Shown piece after piece: positions 43,033 through 50,113 of a stretch of DNA of 64,000 bases (positions within the stretch are counted from its first letter, which is position 1; every line of letters starts with the position of its first letter). Origin of the DNA: an uncultured Oscillospiraceae bacterium (GTDB taxonomy: Bacteria; Bacillota; Clostridia; Oscillospirales; Acutalibacteraceae); NCBI GenBank assembly GCA_900547105.1, contig URFL01000011.1, forward strand, positions 1-64,000. Reading direction: 5' to 3'. The translations under genes were made by a program, and so were the position numbers. The notes beneath the pieces were generated by a model. It had not been told where the DNA came from and did not search any database. It saw nothing but the letters and a program-made list of their open reading frames with translations.

Positions 43033-44211
43033 TCAATAACTCCACTTATAATCGGTGTAGGAAAGGGTCATGTCCTTGTTGTTCTCCACAAACACATCCG
43101 CCGATCCGACCTGTTTGTACGCAATGTACGCATCCGAACGGATGGTGGAACCCAGCGGCAGGTTGACCGACAGGCTTTCCAGAGGCGTGTTGACCACCTG
43201 TTTGATACCGGTTTGCTTGTTGTAATCGGTCTTGAAGTGGTAACGGTACGCCATAAAGCATTTGTTCACATCGGTTCTCAAAACCGGGTCCCCTTTGGGC
43301 AGAATAAACGTCTTGGTGTCGGGATCGTAGCTTCTCTCGTCGTAGCGGTTGGAAACCTTCACCGTGTACACCACCGTACCGCAAACACCGTGACCGTCGT
43401 CGGTGTAGGTATCGGTATCCCAATCGTTGGAGCACATCTGGAATTTATACTCTTTGCCGATTTCCAACAGGATGCTTTCGCCGCCATAGTAGACGGTGCC
43501 GTCCTCAAACCGCACCGACATTTTCTTCGGGCAGACGATGCTGCCTTTCACCTGATTTTTGGTGGGCTCGGTAATCGGCTCGTCGGTAGCAGCACGCTTT
43601 TTCCAGCAAGCGTACAGGGTAAGGGTGTTCATATCTTTGCCGAAGTTCAGTTTGTCCGAAGTGAGCTGGTCGCCCGGCTTGTAAGACTCGCCGGTGCCGT
43701 CCGCTTTGGTGTTCCAACCGGTGAAATCGTAACCGTTCCGGCTGAAGGCGTTGTCTTTCACCGTGGCGGTATCACCCTTATAGTAGTGGGTCGCATCGGT
43801 GGTGGAGCCGGTCGCATCGGTGCAGTTGGCATCGTACAGCACGCTGCAAAACGGGGTGATCACGCCGTCCACATGCCATCCGTCGCTGCTGTCCCATTTG
43901 ACCACATACCACACGATCGACTGACCGGGCTGCAGCTTAATGCCGTTCTTGGCGAGATCGGGACCAGAGGTAATGTAGCCGGAAACCGCATTGCCGGTTT
44001 CATCAAAAGTCGGCTGCGTATACGAAGAAATGTAGCCGCTGCCGGCAAGTTTATAGTTTTTGGTGGGCTGCGACGCGGTTCCGGTCGGCACCGCCAAGCC
44101 CTCGTTCAGCAAATAAAATTTGGCAACCTGCGACGGTTCCGCCGAAGCAAAAATCGAGCAGCAGCTGATCATCATGACCACAGCGACCAATACAGAAAGC
44201 AGCTTTTTCAT
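43033..44211 (-). CDS. Secreted protein with InlB B-repeat (Listeria-Bacteroides repeat)
   Basis: A 392-aa exported protein with a cleavable signal peptide (LLSVLVAVVMMISCCSIFASAEP). Residues about 120-205 contain an InlB B-type repeat: YDANCTDATG, YYKGDTATVKDN, NGYDFTGWNTKADGTG and TLYACW. The C-terminal about 180 residues form a further beta-rich region. There is no sortase signal or transmembrane tail, so it is secreted or bound non-covalently. ATG 44211 follows AAAGGA. It is the first gene behind a c-di-GMP-I riboswitch, so it is probably a matrix or adhesion protein coordinated with the downstream glycan synthesis genes. Confidence 0.8.
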   Translation of the reverse strand: MKKLLSVLVAVVMMISCCSIFASAEPSQVAKFYLLNEGLAVPTGTASQPTKNYKLAGSGYISSYTQPTFDETGNAVSGYITSGPDLAKNGIKLQPGQSIVWYVVKWDSSDGWHVDGVITPFCSVLYDANCTDATGSTTDATHYYKGDTATVKDNAFSRNGYDFTGWNTKADGTGESYKPGDQLTSDKLNFGKDMNTLTLYACWKKRAATDEPITEPTKNQVKGSIVCPKKMSVRFEDGTVYYGGESILLEIGKEYKFQMCSNDWDTDTYTDDGHGVCGTVVYTVKVSNRYDERSYDPDTKTFILPKGDPVLRTDVNKCFMAYRYHFKTDYNKQTGIKQVVNTPLESLSVNLPLGSTIRSDAYIAYKQVGSADVFVENNKDMTLSYTDYKWSY

Positions 44212-44269
44212 CGTTTCCAATCCTTTCCTTTTAACCTCGCTAAAGCGCAAACCATTTGCAAAAGAAAAT

Positions 44270-44403
44270 AAAAAAAGCACCTATATCAAGGTACACAGCG
44301 GTACCTTATATAAGTGCAACCTGACAATCATAGCCCTTATGGCGTTAGACTCATGGCTTTGCGCCACACGCTTTCGCGTGCTTTGCTTTTTTACTACGGT
44401 TGC
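44270..44403 (-). promoter_or_regulatory. c-di-GMP-I (GEMM) riboswitch 1 with terminator
   Basis: Read leftwards from 44403: GCAACC (P1), AGCAAAG, a hairpin with GAAA tetraloop (CACGC-GAAA-GCGUG), GGCGCAAAGCC, GUCUAA, GGGCUAUGAUUGUC and GGUUGC (P1'). These are the GEMM-I landmarks in order and spacing. The expression platform is a long terminator (44317-44277, GCACUUAUAUAAGGUAC with its complement) followed by seven U. Its first bases (GCA) are shared with P1', so aptamer folding would weaken the terminator. An ON-switch is therefore likely (inference). It leads the operon 44211 to 31947. Confidence 0.85.
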
Positions 44404-44432
44404 ATTATAGCACGCCCTTTCGGGAATTGCAA
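44404..44432 (-). promoter_or_regulatory. Promoter of riboswitch 1 unit
   Basis: Leftward TTGCAA (44432-44427), 17-nt spacer, TATAAT (44409-44404). The -10 directly abuts the P1 strand of the aptamer, so transcription must start within a few bases of P1 and P1 may be short. Confidence 0.7.
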
Positions 44433-44481
44433 GAGCTTTTTTTGATTTTCTTAAAAAATTTCCACTTTGGTTTGGCGCTGC

Positions 44482-44510
44482 TTGACGGTGCTTATAAAAG
44501 GATGTATAAT
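44482..44510 (+). promoter_or_regulatory. Promoter of the DivIVA-like gene
   Basis: TTGACG (44482-44487), 17-nt spacer, TATAAT (44505-44510), about 45 nt before ATG 44557. Confidence 0.75.
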
Positions 44511-44556
44511 GCGCTGTGAAACAGACCATGATGACTTTATAAGTACGGTGATAACA

Positions 44557-45513
44557 ATGAGCGAATTGAAAAAAGCGCTGTTCGGCGGGTACAAAAAATC
44601 CGCTGTGGATTCCAAAATGCAAGAGCTGACCCGGCAGCTGGACAGCGCCGATGCCGATAACAAGCGTTTTGCGCATGAACTGGATGCCACCACCGCCCGC
44701 ATTGCAGAGTTGGAGCAGCAGCTCGCCGCGGCAGCGGCGGAAAACGCCGCGTTGAAAGCGGAAAAATCCAAAAACGATGCCATTTTCAACAACGTCGCCA
44801 AAATCTATCAGCGTGCCTACGACGCGGGTCACGACATTGTTTGCGATTCCAAAGACATCACCTATCAAATGCTGAAAAAGCTGGATATGCAATTTGACGC
44901 GGCGATGGGCGACACCGCCGCCATGACCGCGCATTATGACGCCACCCACCGGGATATGGAAGCGCTGCTGGCAGAGTTGACCCAAAAGCTGGACGATGTC
45001 AACCGCTCCGCCGCCCAAATCATGAACAAAGCCAAGACCTTTTCCGGCATCTATGGCGATATGAAACAGGTCGTGGCGGACACGCAGGGTGGTGCCCGGC
45101 AAATTTTGACCGATTATGAGCAGCAGGCATCGGAGTTTTTGACCAGCAACGACCAAGCGGAGCCAGAGACTCCTGCTGCCGTAGAACCGGAAGCTCCCGT
45201 GGCTACGGAACCGGAAATCCCCGCTGCTGCGGAACCGGAGACTCCCACTGCTGCGGAACCGAAAGCTCCCACCGCTGCGGAACCGGAAACTCCCGCCGCT
45301 GCGGAACCGGAGGCTCCCGCAGCGGACAGCGATCTTCATGTGTTGCCGCACCCGGCGGGTAACCCACCGGTCAAAGCGGCTGCGACCGAACACACACCGG
45401 CGGCACCCAAGTCCTCCAGCGAATTCACCCAGTTCGGTCGCAAGAGTAAAATCTCGGCGCAGGATCGCAACGAGCTGCTGCGCAAAGCGTTGCTGCGCAA
45501 CGGCGGCCAATAA
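44557..45513 (+). CDS. DivIVA-like coiled-coil protein with octapeptide repeat
   Basis: A 318-aa predicted cytoplasmic protein. The N-terminus KKALFGGYKKSAVDSKM resembles the membrane-targeting start of DivIVA/GpsB proteins. A coiled coil follows (residues about 20-75), then a helical region to about 200. After that come seven copies of an eight-residue unit of the type EPETPAAA (about 201-256), and a basic C-terminus (FTQFGRKSKISAQDRNELLR). It may act in cell-pole or septum organisation. It has a near-consensus promoter; the HAD phosphatase gene begins 138 nt downstream. The assignment to DivIVA rests only on the N-terminal motif and architecture. Confidence 0.55.
   Translation: MSELKKALFGGYKKSAVDSKMQELTRQLDSADADNKRFAHELDATTARIAELEQQLAAAAAENAALKAEKSKNDAIFNNVAKIYQRAYDAGHDIVCDSKDITYQMLKKLDMQFDAAMGDTAAMTAHYDATHRDMEALLAELTQKLDDVNRSAAQIMNKAKTFSGIYGDMKQVVADTQGGARQILTDYEQQASEFLTSNDQAEPETPAAVEPEAPVATEPEIPAAAEPETPTAAEPKAPTAAEPETPAAAEPEAPAADSDLHVLPHPAGNPPVKAAATEHTPAAPKSSSEFTQFGRKSKISAQDRNELLRKALLRNGGQ
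45157..45324 (+). repeat. Seven tandem 24-bp coding repeats
   Basis: Seven in-frame 24-bp units encode Ala/Val/Thr-Glu-Pro-Glu/Lys-X-Pro-X-Ala. The units differ at single bases (GAGACTCCC, GAAGCTCCC, GAAATCCCC), so copy number could vary by slippage or recombination. Confidence 0.85.
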
Positions 45514-45651
45514 AGCGGTTTGCCGCCACGCAACCCGGATACAAGGAACAAACATGCATATAGCCGCGAGGACCGGGTTGCTTTTTTCACAAAAACAGCA
45601 GCCCGGTTTTTGCGCACTTATCCCCACTACCCCATTCAGGAGGAACCCGTT

Positions 45652-46281
45652 ATGAAAAAAGGCTTGTTATTTGATCTGGACGGCACGCTCTGGGATGCCA
45701 CCGCCACGCTGGTGGCACCGTGGAACACCGTGCTGCACCGGTTTGGCGATCCCCACCCGCCGCTCACCCGGCAGGATATGGTGGGATTTATGGGCAAAAC
45801 CGCCGCGCAGATCGGTCAAATGCTGCTGCCGGACGATCCGAAAACCGGGCGGCGCATCTGCATGGAAAGCTGCGAGGTGGAGCTGCCGGATCTGCGGGAA
45901 AAAGGCGGCGTGCTATACCCGCAGCTGACGGAAACGCTGGACGCGCTGCGCCGGCAGTATCATCTGTATATTGTCAGCAACTGCCAGGAGGGCTATATTC
46001 AGGCGTTTTTGGCGCACCACCAGCTGGGCGACCGGTTTGAAGATTTTGAATACGAGGGGCGCACCCGCCTGACCAAAGGCGAAAATATCCGGCTGGTGGC
46101 ACAGCGCAACGGGTTGGATCGCGCGCTGTATGTCGGCGATACCCAAAGCGATATGGACGCGGCGGATGCGGCGGGGTTGCCGTTTGTGCACGCTTCCTAC
46201 GGTTTCGGCACCGTCAACCGTGAAACACCGGTGCTGCATACCTTCGCCGAGCTGCCCGCCATTGCCGATGCGTTGCTGTAA
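45652..46281 (+). CDS. HAD-superfamily phosphatase (phosphoglycolate phosphatase-like)
   Basis: A 209-aa hydrolase. Motif I FDLDGTLWD (residues 6-14) carries the nucleophile Asp, motif II is IVSNCQ, and motifs III/IV are LTKGEN and VGDTQSDMDAA. An alpha-helical cap lies between motifs I and II, as in Gph/PGP-type phosphatases. The substrate is unknown. ATG 45652 follows AGGAGG by 7 nt. It is followed after 30 nt by an AraC regulator with its own ribosome binding site. Confidence 0.88.
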   Translation: MKKGLLFDLDGTLWDATATLVAPWNTVLHRFGDPHPPLTRQDMVGFMGKTAAQIGQMLLPDDPKTGRRICMESCEVELPDLREKGGVLYPQLTETLDALRRQYHLYIVSNCQEGYIQAFLAHHQLGDRFEDFEYEGRTRLTKGENIRLVAQRNGLDRALYVGDTQSDMDAADAAGLPFVHASYGFGTVNRETPVLHTFAELPAIADALL

Positions 46282-46311
46282 CCGCATTCTCTAAAGAAAG
46301 GGGGCAGAGCT

Positions 46312-47112
46312 ATGCTGCCGTTTTACGAAAGCTGGGATTCGGAATTTCACGCGTTTGAATGGACATCCTCGCACAGCTTTTTACCGCACCTGCACCACGA
46401 GCTGGAGCTGATGTATGTGGCACAGGGCAGTATTGATGTCGAGATCAATTTTGAGCGTCAGCGTCTGGAGGCGGGCGATCTGGCGGTGATTTTGCCGCAC
46501 AGCGTTCACGCTTATGACATACCGGTTCCCGCACCGGAAACGGTGCAGCTGTGGGGCATGGTGATCGCCCCGTCGCTGACCGGCGATTTCGCGCCCCACA
46601 TCAACGGTGCGGCGGCGCGCCATCCGTTTTTGACCGCCGCCGAGCTGGAACCCGCCGCGGTCATGTCGATCGAAGGTATGTTCCACACCCACTATGGCGC
46701 GCGACCGCTGGTGGTGCGCGCGTATTTGCAGCTGCTGCTGGCGTGCATCTGGCCGACGCTGGCGGTGGAACCGTCCAGCGACCGGCAGGCAGAGGATATG
46801 CTGTTCCAAGTGATCCAATATATGCTGGAGCATTACCGCCAGCCGCTGCAAGCCAAGGATGTGGCGGCGCAGCTCGGGGTCAGCACCTCGTATCTGGCGC
46901 GCATCTTTTCGCGGCGGCTGCATATGAGCTTTAACGATTATATCAACCGGCTGCGGGTGCAGGCGGCGCAGGATCTGCTGCGCTCCACCGACCGCCCGGT
47001 CACCGAAGTGATGCTGGAGGTCGGGTTTGAAAGCCAAAGCACCTTCAACCGCGTGTTCCGCGACATTCAGGGCATCACCCCGCGCGAATACCGCCAACAA
47101 ACCCGGCAATAA
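46312..47112 (+). CDS. AraC-family transcriptional regulator
   Basis: A 266-aa regulator. The N-terminal cupin-type sensor domain (HLHHELELMYVAQGSIDVEI, LEAGDLAVILPHSVHAY) is of the sugar-binding AraC kind. The C-terminal double HTH (about 165-262) has DVAAQLGVSTSYLARIFSRR and the family signature GFESQSTFNRVFRDIQGITPREYR. It is closely related to the regulator at 55164-55973, including LPFY/LPHF starts and LQAKDVA/LQAKEVA. Targets are unknown; the riboswitch-controlled hydrolase gene at 49797 or carbohydrate genes nearby are candidates. Confidence 0.9.
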   Translation: MLPFYESWDSEFHAFEWTSSHSFLPHLHHELELMYVAQGSIDVEINFERQRLEAGDLAVILPHSVHAYDIPVPAPETVQLWGMVIAPSLTGDFAPHINGAAARHPFLTAAELEPAAVMSIEGMFHTHYGARPLVVRAYLQLLLACIWPTLAVEPSSDRQAEDMLFQVIQYMLEHYRQPLQAKDVAAQLGVSTSYLARIFSRRLHMSFNDYINRLRVQAAQDLLRSTDRPVTEVMLEVGFESQSTFNRVFRDIQGITPREYRQQTRQ

Positions 47113-47134
47113 TCAAGCCGAAAGGAGATCATCT

Positions 47135-47545
47135 ATGGGGAATCGCTGCACTCTTTATGCAGAGATGCATCTGGTCTTTGATAACGATTTTGATGTGTAC
47201 TCGATCACAAAACGGTTGGGAATTACCCCCACCGAATGCAAATCGCGAAGCGAAACACGCATATCCCCTTTGACCAATAAACCTATTGAGGGCTTTTGGA
47301 CACTACAAACAGAAGAAAGAGAAGAAAGCGATTTAGGTGTGGTATTAAACGAGTTAGTGGAGAAAATATCCCCCAAGCTGCCAGACATCAAACAAATCTG
47401 CGATGAAAACGACGGAACCGTTATTTTTGACATTATTCCCTTTTTTGATAGCGACAACAAACCCGACTTGTATTTCGAGAGAGATTTTCTGGATGTTGTG
47501 GAGTATTTGAACGCAACCATTCAAATAGATGTATATGTGGAATAA
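47135..47545 (+). CDS. DUF4279 domain protein
   Basis: A 136-aa small soluble protein with the DUF4279 pattern: an N-terminal strand, ITKRLGITPTECKSRSE, then GFWTLQTEEREESDLGVVLN and a C-terminal strand pair. These proteins are often scattered as immunity-like or defence-adjacent singletons, but the function is unknown. AAAGGAG precedes ATG 47135. It is more AT-rich than the regulator upstream, so it may be a recent acquisition. Confidence 0.75.
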   Translation: MGNRCTLYAEMHLVFDNDFDVYSITKRLGITPTECKSRSETRISPLTNKPIEGFWTLQTEEREESDLGVVLNELVEKISPKLPDIKQICDENDGTVIFDIIPFFDSDNKPDLYFERDFLDVVEYLNATIQIDVYVE

Positions 47546-47570
47546 ATCTGTCCTATACATTTCAGCGACA

Positions 47571-47610
47571 AAAAGGCAACCGATTCTGCCGAATCGGTTG
47601 CCTTTTTTTA
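47571..47610. terminator. Bidirectional terminator
   Basis: AAAAGGCAACCGATTC pairs with GAATCGGTTGCCTTTTTTT around TGCC. It separates the DUF4279 gene from the convergent lipoprotein hydrolase gene, whose stop lies at its edge. Confidence 0.9.
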
Positions 47611-49797
47611 TTCTCCCAGCAGGGTGGCAAGCGTTTTTTGAATATAGTAATAGGATTGCTTCAGCCGGGTATGGTACTGGCTGTTTTTGGGGGAATAGTC
47701 GATGGCTTTCATCTTAACCGTTTCCGACTGGTGCGCAAACGACAAGCCAAGGGAAATGGCGGTCAAATCGACGGCTGCCGCTTCCCCCGCCTTGTTAAAA
47801 TTGTTCAGCGCAGCGCCTTTGGAAATGTTCAGCACCCCCAGCATATACCACGGGATGCGGAATTCCACGATATGCTCCGTCGCGTAAAAATCGGCGAGCG
47901 AATCGTAATGGTCATCGTCGGGGTCGCTGATGCCGAAACGCAGTTTCCCCACTTCGTTGCTTTTTCGTTCGATCGTTTGCCGGGTTTCGGGCAGCTCCAG
48001 CTCTCCGTGGACAAACTGCGTCACGATATGGTATTCCCCCGAGTTCGCTGTCTTTTTCTCCTCCGGATAAAAGCGGAACCGGTTATAGTCATAATAAGCA
48101 TCGTTCATCACCGCCGCGTTGTCTTTGCCGTCCAGCACGATCAGCGAATCGGCGCGTTTTTCAAAATTCAGCCCATAACGGTTGGAGGTTTGGCTGCCCA
48201 CCCCCACGGTGGACACCGGAATCACCAACGGCTGATCCCCGAATGTTCCGGTTTTCAGCTCGACACAGCCATACAGATAGCCCTCGTCATACTGCACTTT
48301 CAGCGCATAATCCGCGGTATCCAGCAGCGCGTCCACCGCGCTCCATTCGTCGGTTTTGCCGTCCACCAGACACGCGGTGCGGCTGCCGGGTTCCACCGCC
48401 AAAATTCCGTAATTCTGTTCGGGGCTCATACGGTTGGGGGTGCGCTGCTGCGGCTCGCAATCGGTATAGCGATAGGTGTTCCAAATCTGCTTGAACCATT
48501 CGTCCTGCCACGAAAACAGCAGACTGCCGGCACATCCGGCGCTGGCGATGTCCACAAACATACGGCTGTCATACAACCCCTGCTGCTGTTCGGTGTTGCC
48601 GCCCTGGTTATATCCCAGTACGCTTTCCGCCGCGCACCCGCGCGAGGTGGATACCCCAAACTCCGCAATCAACAGCGGCACGGAATATTCCTTTTTCAAA
48701 TCCTCGATATACGCTTTGTAGTTGTTTTGTTTGCCGGTGAGCTCATCGGTATAAGTGGCGTATTGGGTATCGTAATCGATGCTTTTCGGATAATAGGGAT
48801 ACGCGTCCACCGCCGCGAACAGTCCGGCGTAATAATCCGCCTGGGGCAGCACATGTTCGGTGTTCACCTCCACGCTGTCCTCGTAGGCATCCGGCTCGTT
48901 CGGATGGTCCAGCGTATCGTTGGTGGACCAGTTCAAAAACGCCACCGGCGTCTGGTAGGTATAATTCTGCGTTTCGTAAGCGATCAGCGTATCCCCCACC
49001 CGCGCCAAAAACGCCTCGAACGGCGTGGCACCCGGGGCGGTTTTGAGATATTCCCCCGCAAACACGGCTTTATCGGTATGGGTATTGCTCTTTTCCACAA
49101 ACTCGTTGTTCCATTCCAGCCCCAAAATAAAGCCCAGCGTATACGGCGACACATCGTACACATACCGGTCAGTGTCATGCGCGGAATAATGCACACCGCT
49201 GCCGTTGCCGTGAACCACATCCACCGTATTTTTCGCCCGCCGTTCAAAATCCGCCAGCACCACATGGCTGCTGTCATAGCAATCGCCCGGCGCGGTCATA
49301 TAGTCCTCGCTGAACCAGATGCCGTGGATCAGATACAGCTTTTTTTCGGCGCTCGCGTTATAATCATAGAACGCTTTGTAAAACTGCGGCGGCATGATGG
49401 AAAACACCCGCACCGTGTTGGCATTCATCTCGCTGATCTGCCGAAACCATGTTTTGTAGGTATCGTAAGAAATATCCACCGCCGCCAGATCGGTCGTGCC
49501 GGTGGAAAAGCCCATATTCACCCCGGCGATATACACGCTGGTCATATCGTCGCTGTTCAGCCGAAACAGCCTCCGGCTGTCTTTGTCGGCAAAATAACGC
49601 ATATCCACTGCGCCGTGGGAAACCAGCGCTTTGGACACGGTTTCCACATGATATTCCGGAACATCGTAATCTTTCAGCTCTTTCTCCTGCGATACCGCGG
49701 GGGGCACCACCGGATCGCTGTTCTGGTGGCAGCCGGCCAGCGGCAGCGCCATCAGCACCGCCAGCAAAAGTGCTGCAAATTTGATGTGTTTTTTCAT
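47608..49797 (-). CDS. Lipoprotein clan GH-A-like glycoside hydrolase (paralogue C), c-di-GMP controlled
   Basis: A 729-aa lipoprotein: signal peptide with lipobox LAGC (Cys23). The TIM-barrel region matches paralogue A: GVNMGFSTGT, MNANTVRVFSIMPPQFYKAF, candidate acid/base Glu in GFILGLEWNNEF, candidate nucleophile in PLLIAEFGVSTSRG, and SWQDEWFKQIWN. A CBM9/DOMON-like beta domain follows (VDGKTDEWSAV, VQYDEGYLYG). Both candidate catalytic Glu are present, so it is probably active on an extracellular glycan. It is a monocistronic unit behind c-di-GMP riboswitch 2, with a catabolite-repression-like site on its promoter. ATG 49797 follows AGGAGG. Confidence 0.78.
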   Translation of the reverse strand: MKKHIKFAALLLAVLMALPLAGCHQNSDPVVPPAVSQEKELKDYDVPEYHVETVSKALVSHGAVDMRYFADKDSRRLFRLNSDDMTSVYIAGVNMGFSTGTTDLAAVDISYDTYKTWFRQISEMNANTVRVFSIMPPQFYKAFYDYNASAEKKLYLIHGIWFSEDYMTAPGDCYDSSHVVLADFERRAKNTVDVVHGNGSGVHYSAHDTDRYVYDVSPYTLGFILGLEWNNEFVEKSNTHTDKAVFAGEYLKTAPGATPFEAFLARVGDTLIAYETQNYTYQTPVAFLNWSTNDTLDHPNEPDAYEDSVEVNTEHVLPQADYYAGLFAAVDAYPYYPKSIDYDTQYATYTDELTGKQNNYKAYIEDLKKEYSVPLLIAEFGVSTSRGCAAESVLGYNQGGNTEQQQGLYDSRMFVDIASAGCAGSLLFSWQDEWFKQIWNTYRYTDCEPQQRTPNRMSPEQNYGILAVEPGSRTACLVDGKTDEWSAVDALLDTADYALKVQYDEGYLYGCVELKTGTFGDQPLVIPVSTVGVGSQTSNRYGLNFEKRADSLIVLDGKDNAAVMNDAYYDYNRFRFYPEEKKTANSGEYHIVTQFVHGELELPETRQTIERKSNEVGKLRFGISDPDDDHYDSLADFYATEHIVEFRIPWYMLGVLNISKGAALNNFNKAGEAAAVDLTAISLGLSFAHQSETVKMKAIDYSPKNSQYHTRLKQSYYYIQKTLATLLGE

Positions 49798-49830
49798 GCA
49801 TCCTCCTATTCGGCCACGCCGGTCGCAAAC

Positions 49831-49968
49831 AAAAAAGCCGCAAAAAACGCACATTGCGTCCTTTGCAGCCAGTCAATCATAGTATAAAACCTTAGACACC
49901 AGAGCTTTGCGTCATGGTCTTTCGACCATTTTGCCAATTATTTCGTTTTTGGGTATCTTCACAGTCGC
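49831..49968 (-). promoter_or_regulatory. c-di-GMP-I (GEMM) riboswitch 2 with terminator
   Basis: Read leftwards: UUGGCAAAA, a GAAA-capped hairpin (AUGGUC-GAAA-GACCAU), GACGCAAAGC, GUGUCUAAGG, UACUAUGAUUGAC and UGGCUGC. This is a clear GEMM-I core. A 15-bp terminator follows (GCUGCAAAGGACGCA with its complement, loop AUG) with six U. Its first five bases, GCUGC, are also the 3' strand of P1, so aptamer and terminator exclude each other. This predicts that c-di-GMP permits transcription (inference). It leads paralogue C. Confidence 0.85.
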
Positions 49969-49997
49969 ACTATAGCATATTCCCGGAGAAATGTAAA
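49969..49997 (-). promoter_or_regulatory. Promoter of riboswitch 2 unit
   Basis: Leftward TTTACA (49997-49992), 17-nt spacer, TATAGT (49974-49969), again directly abutting the aptamer, as at riboswitch 1. Confidence 0.7.
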
Positions 49998-50007
49998 GCG
50001 CTTTCCA
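49992..50007. promoter_or_regulatory. Catabolite-responsive (cre-like) operator
   Basis: TGTAAAGCGCTTTCCA contains the perfect cre core AAAGCGCTTT and overlaps the -35 of the riboswitch 2 promoter. CcpA binding there would block initiation when preferred sugars are present (inference from the known cre consensus). Confidence 0.55.
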
Positions 50008-50040
50008 AGAAAAGAGTGCTCCCCTTCTCCCGATAATGCC

Positions 50041-50075
50041 AAGGGGCGGGAAAGCCCATGGCTTTCCCGCCCCTT
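50041..50075 (-). terminator. Hairpin after the GH3 gene
   Basis: AAGGGGCGGGAAAGCC pairs with GGCTTTCCCGCCCCTT around CAT, about 40 nt past the GH3 stop. The U-run is poor, so termination may be incomplete. Confidence 0.6.
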
Positions 50076-50113
50076 GTTATGAAAAAAGGAAAAGAGAATG
50101 AGAAACGCGTCAT

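Noticed and set aside
45157..45324. Tandem repeats as a CRISPR array
   Set aside because: The units are contiguous, in frame and coding, with no spacers.
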